Shown here one piece after another: positions 33,790 to 43,518 of a stretch of 50,299 nucleotides of DNA. This DNA comes from CAKZRD01 sp964549155 (lineage in GTDB: Archaea > Nanobdellota > Nanobdellia > Pacearchaeales > GW2011-AR1). The stretch's first letter is position 1. Each line of letters begins with the position of its first letter. The translations under genes were made by a program, and so were the position numbers. The stretch spans positions 1 through 50,299 of the forward strand of contig CAZJUG010000002.1 of NCBI GenBank assembly GCA_964549155.1. The letters run 5' to 3'. The notes beneath the pieces are model-generated. The model had not been told where the DNA came from. It saw only the letters and a program-made list of their open reading frames with translations, and searched no databases.

Positions 33790-34406
33790 TGAATAAAATA
33801 GAATCCAACTATTTGAGAATAAAAAAAGAACTTTCAGAAATAAGGAAACCGATAAAATTATGTTGTGTAACTAAATATTCAAATTCTGAAGATATTAATC
33901 TAGTGATTAGATTAGGAGCAGAGATTATAGGGGAGAATAAAGTCCAAGATGCAATTAAGAAATTTGAATTTTTAGACAAAGTTGAAAAACATTTTATAGG
34001 ACATCTTCAAAGCAACAAGATAAAAAAAGCAGTTGAGTTATTTGATGTTATTCAAACAATAGATTCTATAGAACTTGCTGAAAAAATTAACCAAATTTGT
34101 AGAAAGAAGATAATGATACAGGTAAATATTGGAAGAGAGCCTCAAAAATATGGATTTCTAGAAGAGGATTTGGATAATGCAATTGAAGAAATAAGTAAAA
34201 TGAAGAACTTAGAAGTATTAGGATTGATGACTATATTACCTAAATATATCGAAAAAATAAAGAAGGTAGAACTATTCAAAAAAATGAGAAATTTAAATGA
34301 CAAATATAAATTTACGGAACTTTCAATGGGGATGACAGGAGACTATGAGCTAGCAATAAAAGAAGGAGCCACTATTGTAAGGATAGGAAGCGCGATTTTT
34401 AAATGA
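33789..34406 (+). CDS. YggS/PROSC-family PLP-binding protein
   Basis: The PLP lysine motif is LCCVTKYSNSEDI. IGENKVQDAIKKF, KHFIGHLQSNKIKKAVE, the beta-barrel strand VNIGREPQKYGFLEED and the phosphate-binding end LSMGMTGDYELAIKEGATIV follow. The last IVRIGSAIF is diagnostic. The family buffers free pyridoxal phosphate and has no known catalytic turnover. Length (205 aa) is slightly short. It overlaps both neighbours by 1-4 bases, so is part of a run of four genes. Confidence 0.93.
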   Translation: MNKIESNYLRIKKELSEIRKPIKLCCVTKYSNSEDINLVIRLGAEIIGENKVQDAIKKFEFLDKVEKHFIGHLQSNKIKKAVELFDVIQTIDSIELAEKINQICRKKIMIQVNIGREPQKYGFLEEDLDNAIEEISKMKNLEVLGLMTILPKYIEKIKKVELFKKMRNLNDKYKFTELSMGMTGDYELAIKEGATIVRIGSAIFK

Positions 34407-34675
34407 ACAGAGAAAGACTTTTTTTGATATTATCAATTCTATGCATCCTTATTTTACTTTTGATGACAGAATTTCAAAAACCTATAGCACTAGGAGAAAT
34501 AGAAAAGATTTCTGGGAACTTCCCAATCAGGATAAAACTTCAAAACCAAACTACAGAGATTATTTTATTCGAAACAGAAGTCTCATTTAAAAAAGGAAAC
34601 ATAATTGAGGTGTATGGTTCCAGGCAAAATGAAGAAGAACTGATTGCAAACAAGATAAAATGTTTGAATTGTTAA
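34403..34675 (+). CDS. Small N-terminally anchored OB-like protein
   Basis: An N-terminal transmembrane helix (LFLILSILCILILLLM) is followed by about 65 residues of beta-strand pattern: IALGEIEKISGNFPIRIKL, EIILFETEVSFKKG and NIIEVYGSRQNEEELIA. The pattern and the ending NKIKCLNC resemble a short OB-fold of the kind found in nucleic-acid-binding stress proteins. This is suggestive only. It overlaps the YggS gene by four bases and the permease gene by 16 bases, so all are co-translated. Confidence 0.6.
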   Translation: MNRERLFLILSILCILILLLMTEFQKPIALGEIEKISGNFPIRIKLQNQTTEIILFETEVSFKKGNIIEVYGSRQNEEELIANKIKCLNC

Positions 34676-35856
34676 TTTCACTGACAATTGGAGTTGCATT
34701 AGGAGTTTTCACAGGCTTAATTCCAGGGATTCATACTAATCTTGTAGCTGCCTTTTTAGTTTCGAGTTCTGCTTTTTTTCTAAACATCTTTTCTCCATTG
34801 CAAATAATTGTTTTGATTGTTGCAATGGGTTTAACAAACACATTTATAGATACCATTCCTTCAATCTACCTGGGAGCACCGAGCGAAGAAACAGCTCTTT
34901 CTGTTCTCCCAGGACATAAAATGCTTTTAGAAGGGAAAGGACATGAAGCAATTGTTTATACTTTAATCGGCTCTTCAATTGCAGTAATACTTTTTTTGAT
35001 TCTCGCACCGATATTTTTCTTTGTTATTCCTTTTGTCCAAGGGTTTATAGAAAAAATGATGGCCTTTTTTCTAATTTGGGCCTGTATTTTTTTAGTAGGC
35101 AGAGAAAAAGAATCTAAGATAAGAGCACTAATCATTTTTCTTCTCGCAGGGTTTTTAGGAATTGCCAGTACAAATCTCAATATAAATCAACCCCTCCTCC
35201 CATTATTAACGGGTCTTTTTGGTACCTCCACTCTTATTTACTCCATCTCCTCAAATTCTGTGGTTCCAAAACAAGTTCTTGAAAAATTAAAGATAAAATG
35301 GGAAGAGATAAAAAAACCAACAATTGCAACAGCAATAACTTCCCCAATTTGTTCTTTCCTTCCAGGAATGGGTGCAAGTCAATCAGCAATAATTGGTTCA
35401 ACAATAGTTAAGGAGATGAGCCAGAAACAATTTCTTATTTTAGTTGGAAGTACGAATACTCTTGTCCTATCAGTTTCTTTTTTAATTCTTTATCTCACAG
35501 ATAAGAAAAGAAGCGGGCTTGCAGGAGCAATTGCAGAAATAACAAAGCTAACATTTAATGAACTTCTAGTAATTATCGTAGCCATCATTTTAACCTCCAT
35601 AATTTCAATATTTTTAACAATCTCTATTTCAAAAAATTTTGCAAAGATAATCCATAGAATAAATTATGAAAAAGTCTCTAAAGTAGTCCTTTTATTTTTA
35701 GTTTTTGTTACGGTATTAATGAGCGGGTTTGTGGGTTTATTTGTTTTAATCAGTTCAACAATCCTTGGACTAACTTGTGCTTATTTAGATGTAAGAAAGG
35801 GTTTCCTGATGGGATGTTTGATGATCCCAACAATTCTGTTTTATCTGCCTTTTTAG
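34660..35856 (+). CDS. TctA/DUF112-type membrane permease
   Basis: The N-terminus ISLTIGVALGVFTGLIPGIH and the loop DTIPSIYLGAPSEETALSVL match TctA-like permeases. A second related half has ITSPICSFLPGMGASQSAII. At least ten hydrophobic segments are predicted. The bacterial TctA works with TctB and a periplasmic TctC to import tricarboxylates. Neither partner is adjacent, and archaeal DUF112 proteins commonly stand alone, so the substrate is unknown. It starts inside the preceding small gene and converges on DP2 with a four-base overlap. Confidence 0.85.
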   Translation: MFELLISLTIGVALGVFTGLIPGIHTNLVAAFLVSSSAFFLNIFSPLQIIVLIVAMGLTNTFIDTIPSIYLGAPSEETALSVLPGHKMLLEGKGHEAIVYTLIGSSIAVILFLILAPIFFFVIPFVQGFIEKMMAFFLIWACIFLVGREKESKIRALIIFLLAGFLGIASTNLNINQPLLPLLTGLFGTSTLIYSISSNSVVPKQVLEKLKIKWEEIKKPTIATAITSPICSFLPGMGASQSAIIGSTIVKEMSQKQFLILVGSTNTLVLSVSFLILYLTDKKRSGLAGAIAEITKLTFNELLVIIVAIILTSIISIFLTISISKNFAKIIHRINYEKVSKVVLLFLVFVTVLMSGFVGLFVLISSTILGLTCAYLDVRKGFLMGCLMIPTILFYLPF

Positions 35857-38800
35857 AACCAATTCTTCAAATCTACCTGTCTTTCACTTTCCTTACCGAA
35901 AATACTCTCTATATACAACTTTGCTAATTCTAAAGATTGTTTGGTATATGCAGGAATATTGTAAGTTTCTGCAAGTTCAATAGCTGGATCTAAATACTTC
36001 TTGATTGAACCTTCAGAGATAGTAAAAATAATTTTTCCGCCACAACTACACGCCCCAGACATAGGAGGTCTTCTGAATTTCTTGTTACATTTAACACACC
36101 TAAAAACTTGATGAGAAAACTTTCTTAAATTACCCCTAATATCTCTAATAAAATGTCTGTCTATCACAAGTCTAGCAACATCAGAAGCATCGACCGAGCG
36201 GAGTTTATCTGCAAGCCCCATTTGTCCAAGAACCTTTTCCTTCATAGAAGGGAGAACTTTGTATGCAGAATTGTAAACGCCTGAATGAATATTGCTTGTA
36301 TCGTGGGTAAACCCCATTTCTTCAAAGGAATTTCTTCCCTGTTTAAGAAAACTTTTAACAGTCTCAATTTTTATTTCAGAAGAATGCTTTCTTTGCTCCG
36401 CAAGTTCATAAAGACTTAAAGGATATTCCCAACAAGTTTCAAAATCCAAAATTTGATCATCTACTTCCCCCTCTCTAATTCTTGAATTTAAAACTAAAGG
36501 TGCATCCTGTGTTCCCCCCCTATGAGAAGGGAGATATTTCAAAGAAAAATTTAATAAAACATCTAACAAAAGCATTACAGCTGCTTCGTCTCCATCGCAA
36601 TCTCTTCTCATGGCTGCATGCATAAATGGACTCGCAACGAGACCTTGCATTTTAGTAAAACCAATAATCCTCCCAATAACTCCTGCACAATTATGTGGAG
36701 CCATACAAGCAACCAGCTGTCCAACAAGGCCTTCTCTTGAATTTAGATTATAATGTTTAGGAAGTTTATAAAATTTCTCTAAAAGTTCATCAATAAAATG
36801 AGTTATATTAAGGAATACATCATCTGCCTTTTCATCGGGAGTCTCTGGACAAGAGGGTAATAAGATATCATGAGGCATTAAATTTAAAATTTGATTCTCA
36901 TCAACCAAATCATTCCCATAACAATCTTTTTTGTATCCCAACTCCCTAAGTTTTTCAACAGAAGTTCCAATCTCCTTTGGTTTAAAATGTGTCAAGGGAA
37001 TTTCAGTTCCGTCATATCTTATTGTACCATCTTTATTTACACAGAGATTATATTTAGCTCTTAATATCCCTTTTACCATGTTTTCATTTTCATGAGAATC
37101 GCTACTCGTCCCCCTTATTCCCTTTATCAAAATTGGAACATCTCCCATTCCATAGTTTAACTTATTGACTGCAACATTAAATAAATATTTCAGCTCTAAT
37201 TTTCTATTAGTAGATTCAGAACATTTTTCATGTTCTGGACATTTCTTAGATAATACCTTTCCACAATCTCTACAATAAAAATTTTTCTTTGCATCTGAAC
37301 CACAGAAAACACATTTTCTATAAATAGATTCCTTATTACATTTTTCGCAAAAATAAAGAGGAAAGTCTGCTTTGGAAAATCCTGTTTCAACAGCCTCATT
37401 TAAACTCCTAAACCTCCCTCCCTGTTCGCCCACGGAAAAAAGAACATTTGGACTTCCAGTTAATTTTCTCAATTTAGCTTTTTCAGGCCGACCCATCCTT
37501 GCACCAATGAAATCTCCAGCCTTATCTTTTATTTTTAATTTTGAAACTAGATTAATAAATTCCAGAATAGATTCTCCATTATATTTATTTAATAATTTTA
37601 AAACTTCTTCATTAAATCTTTCAGGTACTAAACCGAGATTAAAAATAAATTCTTCTCCATTCTCAACCACAACATTATCTAGAAAAACTTCATGTTCTAC
37701 TCCTAAAATTTCTAATGCTCTTTTTCCAATAAAAAATTCTTCTCTTTGATTTTTAGAATAAGGGAGAATTAATTTCTCATTCCAGCTTCCTTGAGAGAGC
37801 CATTTCAAGAGACCTATAAATTGTTCTGAGTTTATCTGGGTCCAATAGAATATATATGCAGGATGAAGAGGAAGTCCAAATTTTTCAGAAAAGTCTATTG
37901 CCTCCTTGAAAGGAACATTATAACAATCAAAATTTATCTTCTCTTCCATTTTTTCCAATTCTCTTTTTAATTCTAATCCCCACCACTCTTCAACATAACC
38001 TGGTTTCAAAAGGTCGGTATTTCTGTTTAAGACATCTCCTAATGGGAAAAGCATGTCTCCTAAATATATAATTTCTTCAACCTCTGGAAATATTTTTTTT
38101 GCTTCTTCAGGATCATTAATCTTTTTTACAGAACCATTTTTTAATTTTACAATTGGTCCGTCTATAACATCACAACAAGTAACAATACAACCTTTAGTAG
38201 GTTTCTCTATCTTTAATTGTGTACCATTAGAAAGAAATTTATTTGATATGAACATTGTAGCAGGATGAATAGAAGTAGCTGAAAAACCTGCGGCCCTACT
38301 CCTCCCATATCTAAACCTAAAACTTCCCGAACGAGAAGGGTGACCATAGACAGGTCTTCCAGCAACTAAATCTTTAATATACGTTGCTGTTGTATCTTTA
38401 CTACCTTTCTCTCTCTTTTTATGTAAAACTATATATTCATCTAAATAATCCCAACCTGTAGAGGGAAAACCACTTTCTTTAGCTTCCTTAAGAGACCTAA
38501 CAGCTTTCTGTGCTTTCTGTGCTAATCCCTCTGAAAAACACAAACACATTCCTCCACGTATGAAATTAGTCGGAACCCTCGGCAAATCTTTAAAATTGGA
38601 AACCTCTTTTTTTTCAGTTGGGTCCCCAGAGATTTGCACTGGAAGATTTTTGGCTAGGAATATAATCTCTTCTTCTGTAGGGAGATATTGTAGATTTGTG
38701 ACTCTTTCATGATAATCAAAATTTTCAGTCACATATCTTTTTACTTCTTCTTCTGAAGGATCATATTTTTCATAACCAAAAAGTTCTCTTAGATAGTCAA

Positions 38801-39296
38801 CTAGTATTAGAAATCTGCAAGTTGCAGTTGTTCCGGCGCTTCTTATAGGTCCTGAAAAATTGACAATGAAATACTCCTTTCCATTCTTAGTTTTTCCCAA
38901 ATCTATTCCTGTATACCCTTCAATGGGAGAAGCCACAACGCCAAGAGTATCATAAGCAAACCCAATCCTTGCTCCTGCATCTATTGCTTGTAATAAACTT
39001 TCAAATTTACAAAACTTTTCCTTGGCCACTTCTTCCGCTATCTTTAAACACACCCTGAAATTTAACTGACCATATTCTTTCTCAAGTTCTAAAATTCTTT
39101 GAGAGATTTTTGTACCTTTCATTTGAGGATAAATTGTAGAAATTAAACCAACTGTTTTTTCAGCAAGAGAAGTTGCAAGAGGGATCTCTACAGAACTTGC
39201 AGGGTCAAAACCTTCTTCTCTGGCTTTTTGTGCTAAATCATACTCCTTTAATATCATTTTAGAGATAGATTTAAAATAATTTTCAGTATTGTCCAT
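35853..39296 (-). CDS. polC: DNA polymerase D large subunit (DP2)
   Basis: The 1147-residue protein is the catalytic subunit of PolD. The active-site motif is MHAAMRRDCDGDEAAVMLLL. Other clear blocks are GARIGFAYDTLGVVASPIEG, FSGPIRSAGTTATCRFLIL, GRSRAAGFSATSIHPATMFI and SGDPTEKKEVSNFK. Zinc sites are CEKCNKESIYRKCVFCGSD with CRDCGKVLSKKCPEHEKC, and a C-terminal CVKCNKKFRRPP...CSCGG. The last residues (RQVDLKNWF) are the PCNA/DP1-contact end. No intein interrupts it, though many archaea carry one here. It starts at the last base of the DP1 gene. Confidence 0.97.
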   Translation of the reverse strand: MDNTENYFKSISKMILKEYDLAQKAREEGFDPASSVEIPLATSLAEKTVGLISTIYPQMKGTKISQRILELEKEYGQLNFRVCLKIAEEVAKEKFCKFESLLQAIDAGARIGFAYDTLGVVASPIEGYTGIDLGKTKNGKEYFIVNFSGPIRSAGTTATCRFLILVDYLRELFGYEKYDPSEEEVKRYVTENFDYHERVTNLQYLPTEEEIIFLAKNLPVQISGDPTEKKEVSNFKDLPRVPTNFIRGGMCLCFSEGLAQKAQKAVRSLKEAKESGFPSTGWDYLDEYIVLHKKREKGSKDTTATYIKDLVAGRPVYGHPSRSGSFRFRYGRSRAAGFSATSIHPATMFISNKFLSNGTQLKIEKPTKGCIVTCCDVIDGPIVKLKNGSVKKINDPEEAKKIFPEVEEIIYLGDMLFPLGDVLNRNTDLLKPGYVEEWWGLELKRELEKMEEKINFDCYNVPFKEAIDFSEKFGLPLHPAYIFYWTQINSEQFIGLLKWLSQGSWNEKLILPYSKNQREEFFIGKRALEILGVEHEVFLDNVVVENGEEFIFNLGLVPERFNEEVLKLLNKYNGESILEFINLVSKLKIKDKAGDFIGARMGRPEKAKLRKLTGSPNVLFSVGEQGGRFRSLNEAVETGFSKADFPLYFCEKCNKESIYRKCVFCGSDAKKNFYCRDCGKVLSKKCPEHEKCSESTNRKLELKYLFNVAVNKLNYGMGDVPILIKGIRGTSSDSHENENMVKGILRAKYNLCVNKDGTIRYDGTEIPLTHFKPKEIGTSVEKLRELGYKKDCYGNDLVDENQILNLMPHDILLPSCPETPDEKADDVFLNITHFIDELLEKFYKLPKHYNLNSREGLVGQLVACMAPHNCAGVIGRIIGFTKMQGLVASPFMHAAMRRDCDGDEAAVMLLLDVLLNFSLKYLPSHRGGTQDAPLVLNSRIREGEVDDQILDFETCWEYPLSLYELAEQRKHSSEIKIETVKSFLKQGRNSFEEMGFTHDTSNIHSGVYNSAYKVLPSMKEKVLGQMGLADKLRSVDASDVARLVIDRHFIRDIRGNLRKFSHQVFRCVKCNKKFRRPPMSGACSCGGKIIFTISEGSIKKYLDPAIELAETYNIPAYTKQSLELAKLYIESIFGKESERQVDLKNWF

Positions 39297-40840
39297 TAAT
39301 TTGAAGAAAAGTCTAGAATCTTCACCTCCCTTGTTTTTAGATTAAAAATTGGAACCTTACAAGGATCAGGTTCATTACCTACCTTTTCTTCAAAAGGAGT
39401 TTTGTCTTGCCAGCAAGAAGAAGCAACTAAGAGAATATTATTATAACTAGATATTTCAGGCCTATGTTGATCTCCAGTACATATAATATCTGGAACAAAA
39501 TCTATAACCATAGGATCTTTTTTCTCATTGGGAATATAATCACAGACCCCATGAATTGGAGAAAGATGTCTTCGTTTTAACATTTCTTTCACAACACGAG
39601 TGGGAGATTTATGACCATATTTAGTTCTTATTTCTTCAATTTCTTCAATTATTCCATGCATACTTGCTCCGTGATATATTAAAATTTTAAATGAATTCGA
39701 AATTTCAACAATAGCCGGATTAGTAACACAGGTAACATTTGGAAGATTTACTAAACCTGGAGCCCATCTTTCATCAATTGAAGGTTGTGGCTCTCCAACC
39801 CAAACCGCATCGTGTTGGCCTGGACAAATAATTATATTTATATCCTTACGAATTTTAGAAAGTAACTCTACAAGTTTTTCATATTGTTTAGTCATATCTT
39901 TTATGGCTAAGAATTTTTCTTGATCCGGGAAAACTCCAACTCCATCCACATTATCACCTATAATAAACAGATACTTAACTTTTTGAGAGATGTTTTTTTG
40001 AGCCTCGTCTCCTTCTCCATTTAACCAATCAATAAATTTCAAAAAATTCTTCTCAAAAAACATATTAGAACCTATATGTAAATCGGAAGTAAAAGCAACT
40101 ATCTCTTCATACTTAGATTTTTTTTTCTCAGACAAAACTGAATCTGGATGAATAATATTATTCGCAAAGAGGATTTCATTATTTCCGGAAACACCTATTG
40201 CAACAATTTCATCAGGTAGTAAATCCTTAGCTATATCAAAAAGCTCTTTTTTATTATTGTTAATAAGAACTGTAGCAGAACCATTTAAATCTTCCACATC
40301 TAATAATATATTCCCATTTTTTGTCACTCTTTTTTCTAAAATAGAAACAATTATATGGTAGTTCTCCCTTTCTTTTCCAATTCTCCTAAGAGATTTGAGA
40401 TTATCAAGGTTTTTTTCTAATAATATTGATTTAATCTGTTCATATCTAGACCTAAAATGCCCAACAAAATCTTGAACTGAAATCTTTTTAGGAATCATTG
40501 TAGGAGAAAAAAGAACCTTTACACTACTATTCTCTTTCTTTAATTCTTTTTTCTCTTCAAGATTTATTGAAAAATTAGAGTCCAAGGCACCTATTGAAAC
40601 AAAAAAATTCTTAGCAAGAGGTTTTTCTTCTTCACTTAACAAAATTAAGATATTTTTACAATTATTTATAAAATTTTCTTTATTGATAATCTTTTCATTA
40701 GTATTCAAAGAAAAAAATGAATTAATTATATTTTTTGCAAGAGTTTCTTCAAGTAAAGAGAAGGAATCTAATAGACTTTTATCAAGAAGAAACCCGTTCT
40801 GCATACAAATTTTTAATATTTCTTTCTTTGTTTTCATCAT
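39296..40840 (-). CDS. polB: DNA polymerase D small subunit (DP1), proofreading exonuclease
   Basis: The calcineurin-like 3'-5' exonuclease motifs are intact: FTSDLHIGSNMF, IIGDNVDGVGVFP, IICPGQHDAVW, ILIYHGASMHG and TGDQHRPEIS. An OB-fold region precedes them (RITKNGNILLDVED type), and the N-terminal 110 residues form a less conserved helical domain. Length is 514 aa. The start is one of two adjacent ATGs (40840 or 40837). It follows cdc6 by 47 bases and overlaps DP2 by one base, the same cdc6-DP1-DP2 order known beside the Pyrococcus origin. Confidence 0.96.
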   Translation of the reverse strand: MMKTKKEILKICMQNGFLLDKSLLDSFSLLEETLAKNIINSFFSLNTNEKIINKENFINNCKNILILLSEEEKPLAKNFFVSIGALDSNFSINLEEKKELKKENSSVKVLFSPTMIPKKISVQDFVGHFRSRYEQIKSILLEKNLDNLKSLRRIGKERENYHIIVSILEKRVTKNGNILLDVEDLNGSATVLINNNKKELFDIAKDLLPDEIVAIGVSGNNEILFANNIIHPDSVLSEKKKSKYEEIVAFTSDLHIGSNMFFEKNFLKFIDWLNGEGDEAQKNISQKVKYLFIIGDNVDGVGVFPDQEKFLAIKDMTKQYEKLVELLSKIRKDINIIICPGQHDAVWVGEPQPSIDERWAPGLVNLPNVTCVTNPAIVEISNSFKILIYHGASMHGIIEEIEEIRTKYGHKSPTRVVKEMLKRRHLSPIHGVCDYIPNEKKDPMVIDFVPDIICTGDQHRPEISSYNNILLVASSCWQDKTPFEEKVGNEPDPCKVPIFNLKTREVKILDFSSN

Positions 40841-40887
40841 TCCTCCGATAATTTTAGGCTAGGCCTATTAATTTATTATCTTAGTGA

Positions 40888-42105
40888 CTAAATATTTAAT
40901 GAATCCTTAAGGATTTCTTTTACTTTTCCTAAAAGATTGCTTGAAATTGCTAATTTTATCTCTTTAGTTCTTCCATGTCTGCCCTTTGAGATAACCATTG
41001 CATTAATAAGTCCTAACATATCAAAATCTGCTATTATATCTGAAACTCTTCTTTGAGTTAATACCTCTAACTTTAACTTTGAACATAATTCCTGATAAAA
41101 ATTATACACATCGCCTGTATAAAAAAGTTTTTTATCTGAAGAGTTATTACTTTCTTCCGTAAGTTTTAGAATTGAATAAAGAACGATTTGACATTGTGTT
41201 GGTTGTGTTTCAACTAAGTCTAAAATTTTATCTCTCTCTATCTTTTTATTTGCTTCATCAAGATATTTTTCAGAAATTTTTTTCTCTCCTGCCCTTTCAG
41301 CAAGTTCCCCTGCAACTCTTAATAAATCTAAAGCTCTTCTTGCATCTCCATGTTCTCTAGCAGCCAAAGCAGAACATTTAGATATAACCCCCTCATCTAC
41401 TACATCTTCCTTAAAAGCAGTTTCACATCTCTCTTTTAAAATATCTTGTAATTGGACTGCATTATATGTAGGAAATAAGATTTCTTCTTCTCCTAAAGAA
41501 CTCCGAACCCTTGGATCTATATTATCTAAAAAAGTTATATCATTAGAAACTCCAATTATAGAAATTTGAGCTTGACTCAATTCAGAATTTAATCTAAGAA
41601 GAGTATAAATAAAATTATCTGAAATTTTTTTGATTGCATGATCAATCTCATCAAAGATTATTACAATGAGTTGTTTTTTTGAATCTATAAGTTCTATAAA
41701 TCTTGAATAAACTTGTTGTGTAGGCAATCCTGTTGAGGGAATTGTACCTCCAAGTTGTTCTATAAGTGCTGCTAATATCCTATATTCTGTATCTGAAACC
41801 TTTTTTAATTTACAATTTAGATATTCTATTCTGACATCTGTTCCTATTTCCTTTGCTTTCTTTAAAATTTCATCTTTAACATATAAAACAGATAATGTCT
41901 TTCCAGTTCCAGTCTTTCCATAAAGGAATAGATTACTACATCTCTCTCCTCTCAAAACAGGAGCCATGATCGAAGCAACATTTTCAATCTGTTTTTCTCT
42001 ATGAGGAATAGAATCTGGGCTATAATTAGATTGTAAAATAGTCTTATTCTTAAACAAAGAATTTTTTATAACAGAATCAAAAATCCCTCCTAATTCAACA
42101 CCCAT
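40888..42105 (-). CDS. cdc6: Orc1/Cdc6 replication initiator
   Basis: AAA+ motifs are Walker A LFLYGKTGTGKTLSVLYV, Walker B LIVIIFDEIDHAI, sensor 1 QISIIGVSNDITFLDNIDPR and the R-finger region RVRSSLGEEEI; sensor 2 is AAREHGDARRALDLLRVAGE. The C-terminal 80 residues form the winged helix (LEVLTQRRVSDIIADFDMLG) that grips origin recognition boxes. GAGGAG precedes the ATG, and a TATA-like TTTAAATAAG is near 42172. It lies directly beside an AT-rich region with ORB-like sites, so it is probably the initiator for that origin and heads an operon with both PolD subunits. Confidence 0.96.
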   Translation of the reverse strand: MGVELGGIFDSVIKNSLFKNKTILQSNYSPDSIPHREKQIENVASIMAPVLRGERCSNLFLYGKTGTGKTLSVLYVKDEILKKAKEIGTDVRIEYLNCKLKKVSDTEYRILAALIEQLGGTIPSTGLPTQQVYSRFIELIDSKKQLIVIIFDEIDHAIKKISDNFIYTLLRLNSELSQAQISIIGVSNDITFLDNIDPRVRSSLGEEEILFPTYNAVQLQDILKERCETAFKEDVVDEGVISKCSALAAREHGDARRALDLLRVAGELAERAGEKKISEKYLDEANKKIERDKILDLVETQPTQCQIVLYSILKLTEESNNSSDKKLFYTGDVYNFYQELCSKLKLEVLTQRRVSDIIADFDMLGLINAMVISKGRHGRTKEIKLAISSNLLGKVKEILKDSLNI

Positions 42106-42189
42106 TTTTATCTCCTCTTTCTTTATTATTAATCATTTCTTTAAATTCCATAATCAATTAAAAATAGAATCTTATTTAAACATTAGTGT

Positions 42190-42560
42190 ACTTGAAATAG
42201 TGGTAACTCAACCCTTATTTCCTGTAGAGATATTTTTATATAAATCTTAGACTTTTTTAGATTATATGAACCTTTTAATATTATTACCTCACCCCCTTAT
42301 TGCTTCTGGAAAAAATATAATCATCTTTAAAAAGGAAAGGTCAATTTTTTATTTTTTTATTTTATTTAAAAGTATTTATATTATATTATATATATATTAT
42401 ATTATATATATTATTAATTAAAGTAATATATTATATACATTAAAATAGTCTAGTCAAATATTGATAATAAAAAACAAATAATAAAAAAAGTCAAATATTA
42501 AATTTTCTCAATAATAAAACTCCAATAGAAACAATAGGGTGAGTGTTTATTTAAAAAATA
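42190..42560. other. Probable replication origin: ORB-like sites flanking an AT-rich unwinding region
   Basis: Within the 566-bp gap between cdc6 and a PRC-barrel gene lie three related sites. Site 1 (minus, about 42204-42226) reads ACAGGAAATAAGGGTTGAG. Site 2 (minus, about 42286-42309) reads CCAGAAGCAATAAGGGGGT. Site 3 (plus, about 42522-42544) reads CCAATAGAAACAATAGGGTG. Each has the archaeal ORB layout: a CCA...GAAA half-dyad followed by a G-string. Sites 1-2 and site 3 point toward each other across an almost pure A/T core (42345-42480). Location beside cdc6 and PolD genes fits an oriC. Confidence 0.78.
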
Positions 42561-42671
42561 TTTTTTGAATATTATGATTATTTAGTTTTTAATAGCACTC
42601 TAAATAACTCTAAATAGATTATAAGACTCTATTACACAAAGATTTATAAATAACTATCTTATAAAGAAAAT

Positions 42672-42926
42672 ATGGAAAAGAGACCTTTCAAATCGTTGCT
42701 TGGAAAGCAAATAGTCACTAAGGATGGAAAAAGATTAGGATTAATTAAAGACATTACTTTTGAAACTAAAACAGGAGAATTAATAAATATAGTTATAAAA
42801 GATTTAACTTCTTATACTCTAAATCTTTCATTAGAAAGAACAAAAGATAAAGAAGCTTTAATTCCTTATAATTCAGTTATTGCTATAGGAGATTTTGTAG
42901 TAGTAAGTGAAGAAGATTTAATGTAA
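42672..42926 (+). CDS. PRC-barrel domain protein
   Basis: The 84-residue protein is a single PRC-barrel: LLGKQIVTKDGKRLGLIKDI, then GELINIVIKD and ALIPYNSVIAIGDFVVVSEE. Archaeal PRC-barrel proteins are small partners; some act in cell division (CdpB type) or RNA processing. Its place just outside the putative origin is compatible with a cell-cycle role, but this is inference. A TATA element (GATTTATAAATA, 42641-42652) lies about 20 bases before the ATG. Confidence 0.88.
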   Translation: MEKRPFKSLLGKQIVTKDGKRLGLIKDITFETKTGELINIVIKDLTSYTLNLSLERTKDKEALIPYNSVIAIGDFVVVSEEDLM

Positions 42927-42961
42927 TTATAACTTTTAAAAGACTTAATTTTTACTAAAAA

Positions 42962-43378
42962 ATGGCAAGAGAGATATCATTATTAGGATTTAATTATAAT
43001 AAAATTTCCTGTCAGAAATATCCTAATTTTAAAGGGAAATTAGAAGTAAAACCTAATATAAATATAGTATCCATTGAGAAGCACGAACTGAATCTTATCA
43101 AACAAGATGCAATCAAAGTTGTTTTTTCATTTAATGTTAATTATAAAGACCTTGCAGATGTAACTTTGGATGGAGAAATGATACTAAGAACAGATTCTAA
43201 AACACAAAAAGAAGTTCTAAAAGGTTGGAAAGAAAAAAAATTTGACCAAGAAATTCAAACAATGATCCTTAATTTAATTATGCAAAAGGCTTCAATAAGA
43301 GCAATTGAACTTGAAGATGAAATGAATCTTCCTATTCATATAAGAATTCCAAGACTAGAAGTTTCGAAGAAGGAATAA
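42962..43378 (+). CDS. Hypothetical protein, possibly SecB-like fold
   Basis: I do not recognise a named family. The 138-residue protein has beta-strands with an alternating pattern (AIKVVFSFNVNYKDLADVTL and GEMILRTDSKT). A long helix (FDQEIQTMILNLIMQKASIR) and a C-terminal NLPIHIRIPRLEV strand follow. This order (antiparallel strands, helix, LPxxIxxP strand) recalls SecB-type chaperone folds, but similarity is only in pattern. It lies 35 bases after the PRC-barrel gene, probably in one transcript. Confidence 0.55.
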   Translation: MAREISLLGFNYNKISCQKYPNFKGKLEVKPNINIVSIEKHELNLIKQDAIKVVFSFNVNYKDLADVTLDGEMILRTDSKTQKEVLKGWKEKKFDQEIQTMILNLIMQKASIRAIELEDEMNLPIHIRIPRLEVSKKE

Positions 43379-43434
43379 TTCTTACACATTATTTTAACAA
43401 ACATTTAAAACTATTAATTAGCTAACATTTCTAT

Positions 43435-43515
43435 GCCCACATGGCACAATGGTACTGCAACGGTCTCGAAAACCGTGTCTTTACGGACTTCCCAGTTCGA
43501 TTCTGGGTGTGGGCG
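43435..43515 (+). tRNA. tRNA-Ser (CGA)
   Basis: Acceptor stem GCCCACA pairs with TGTGGGC; the discriminator is G at 43515, as usual for Ser. The anticodon stem ACGGT/ACCGT encloses CTCGAAA, anticodon CGA. The class II variable arm GTCTTTACGGAC forms a short stem. The T-arm is CCCAGTTCGATTCTGGG. Total length is 81 nt, with no intron and no encoded CCA. A TATA-like ACATTTAAAAC lies upstream. Confidence 0.95.
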
Positions 43516-43518
43516 GTT

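Noticed and set aside
34660..35856. Complete tripartite tricarboxylate transporter
   Set aside because: Only the TctA-like permease is present; no TctB or TctC gene lies next to it.
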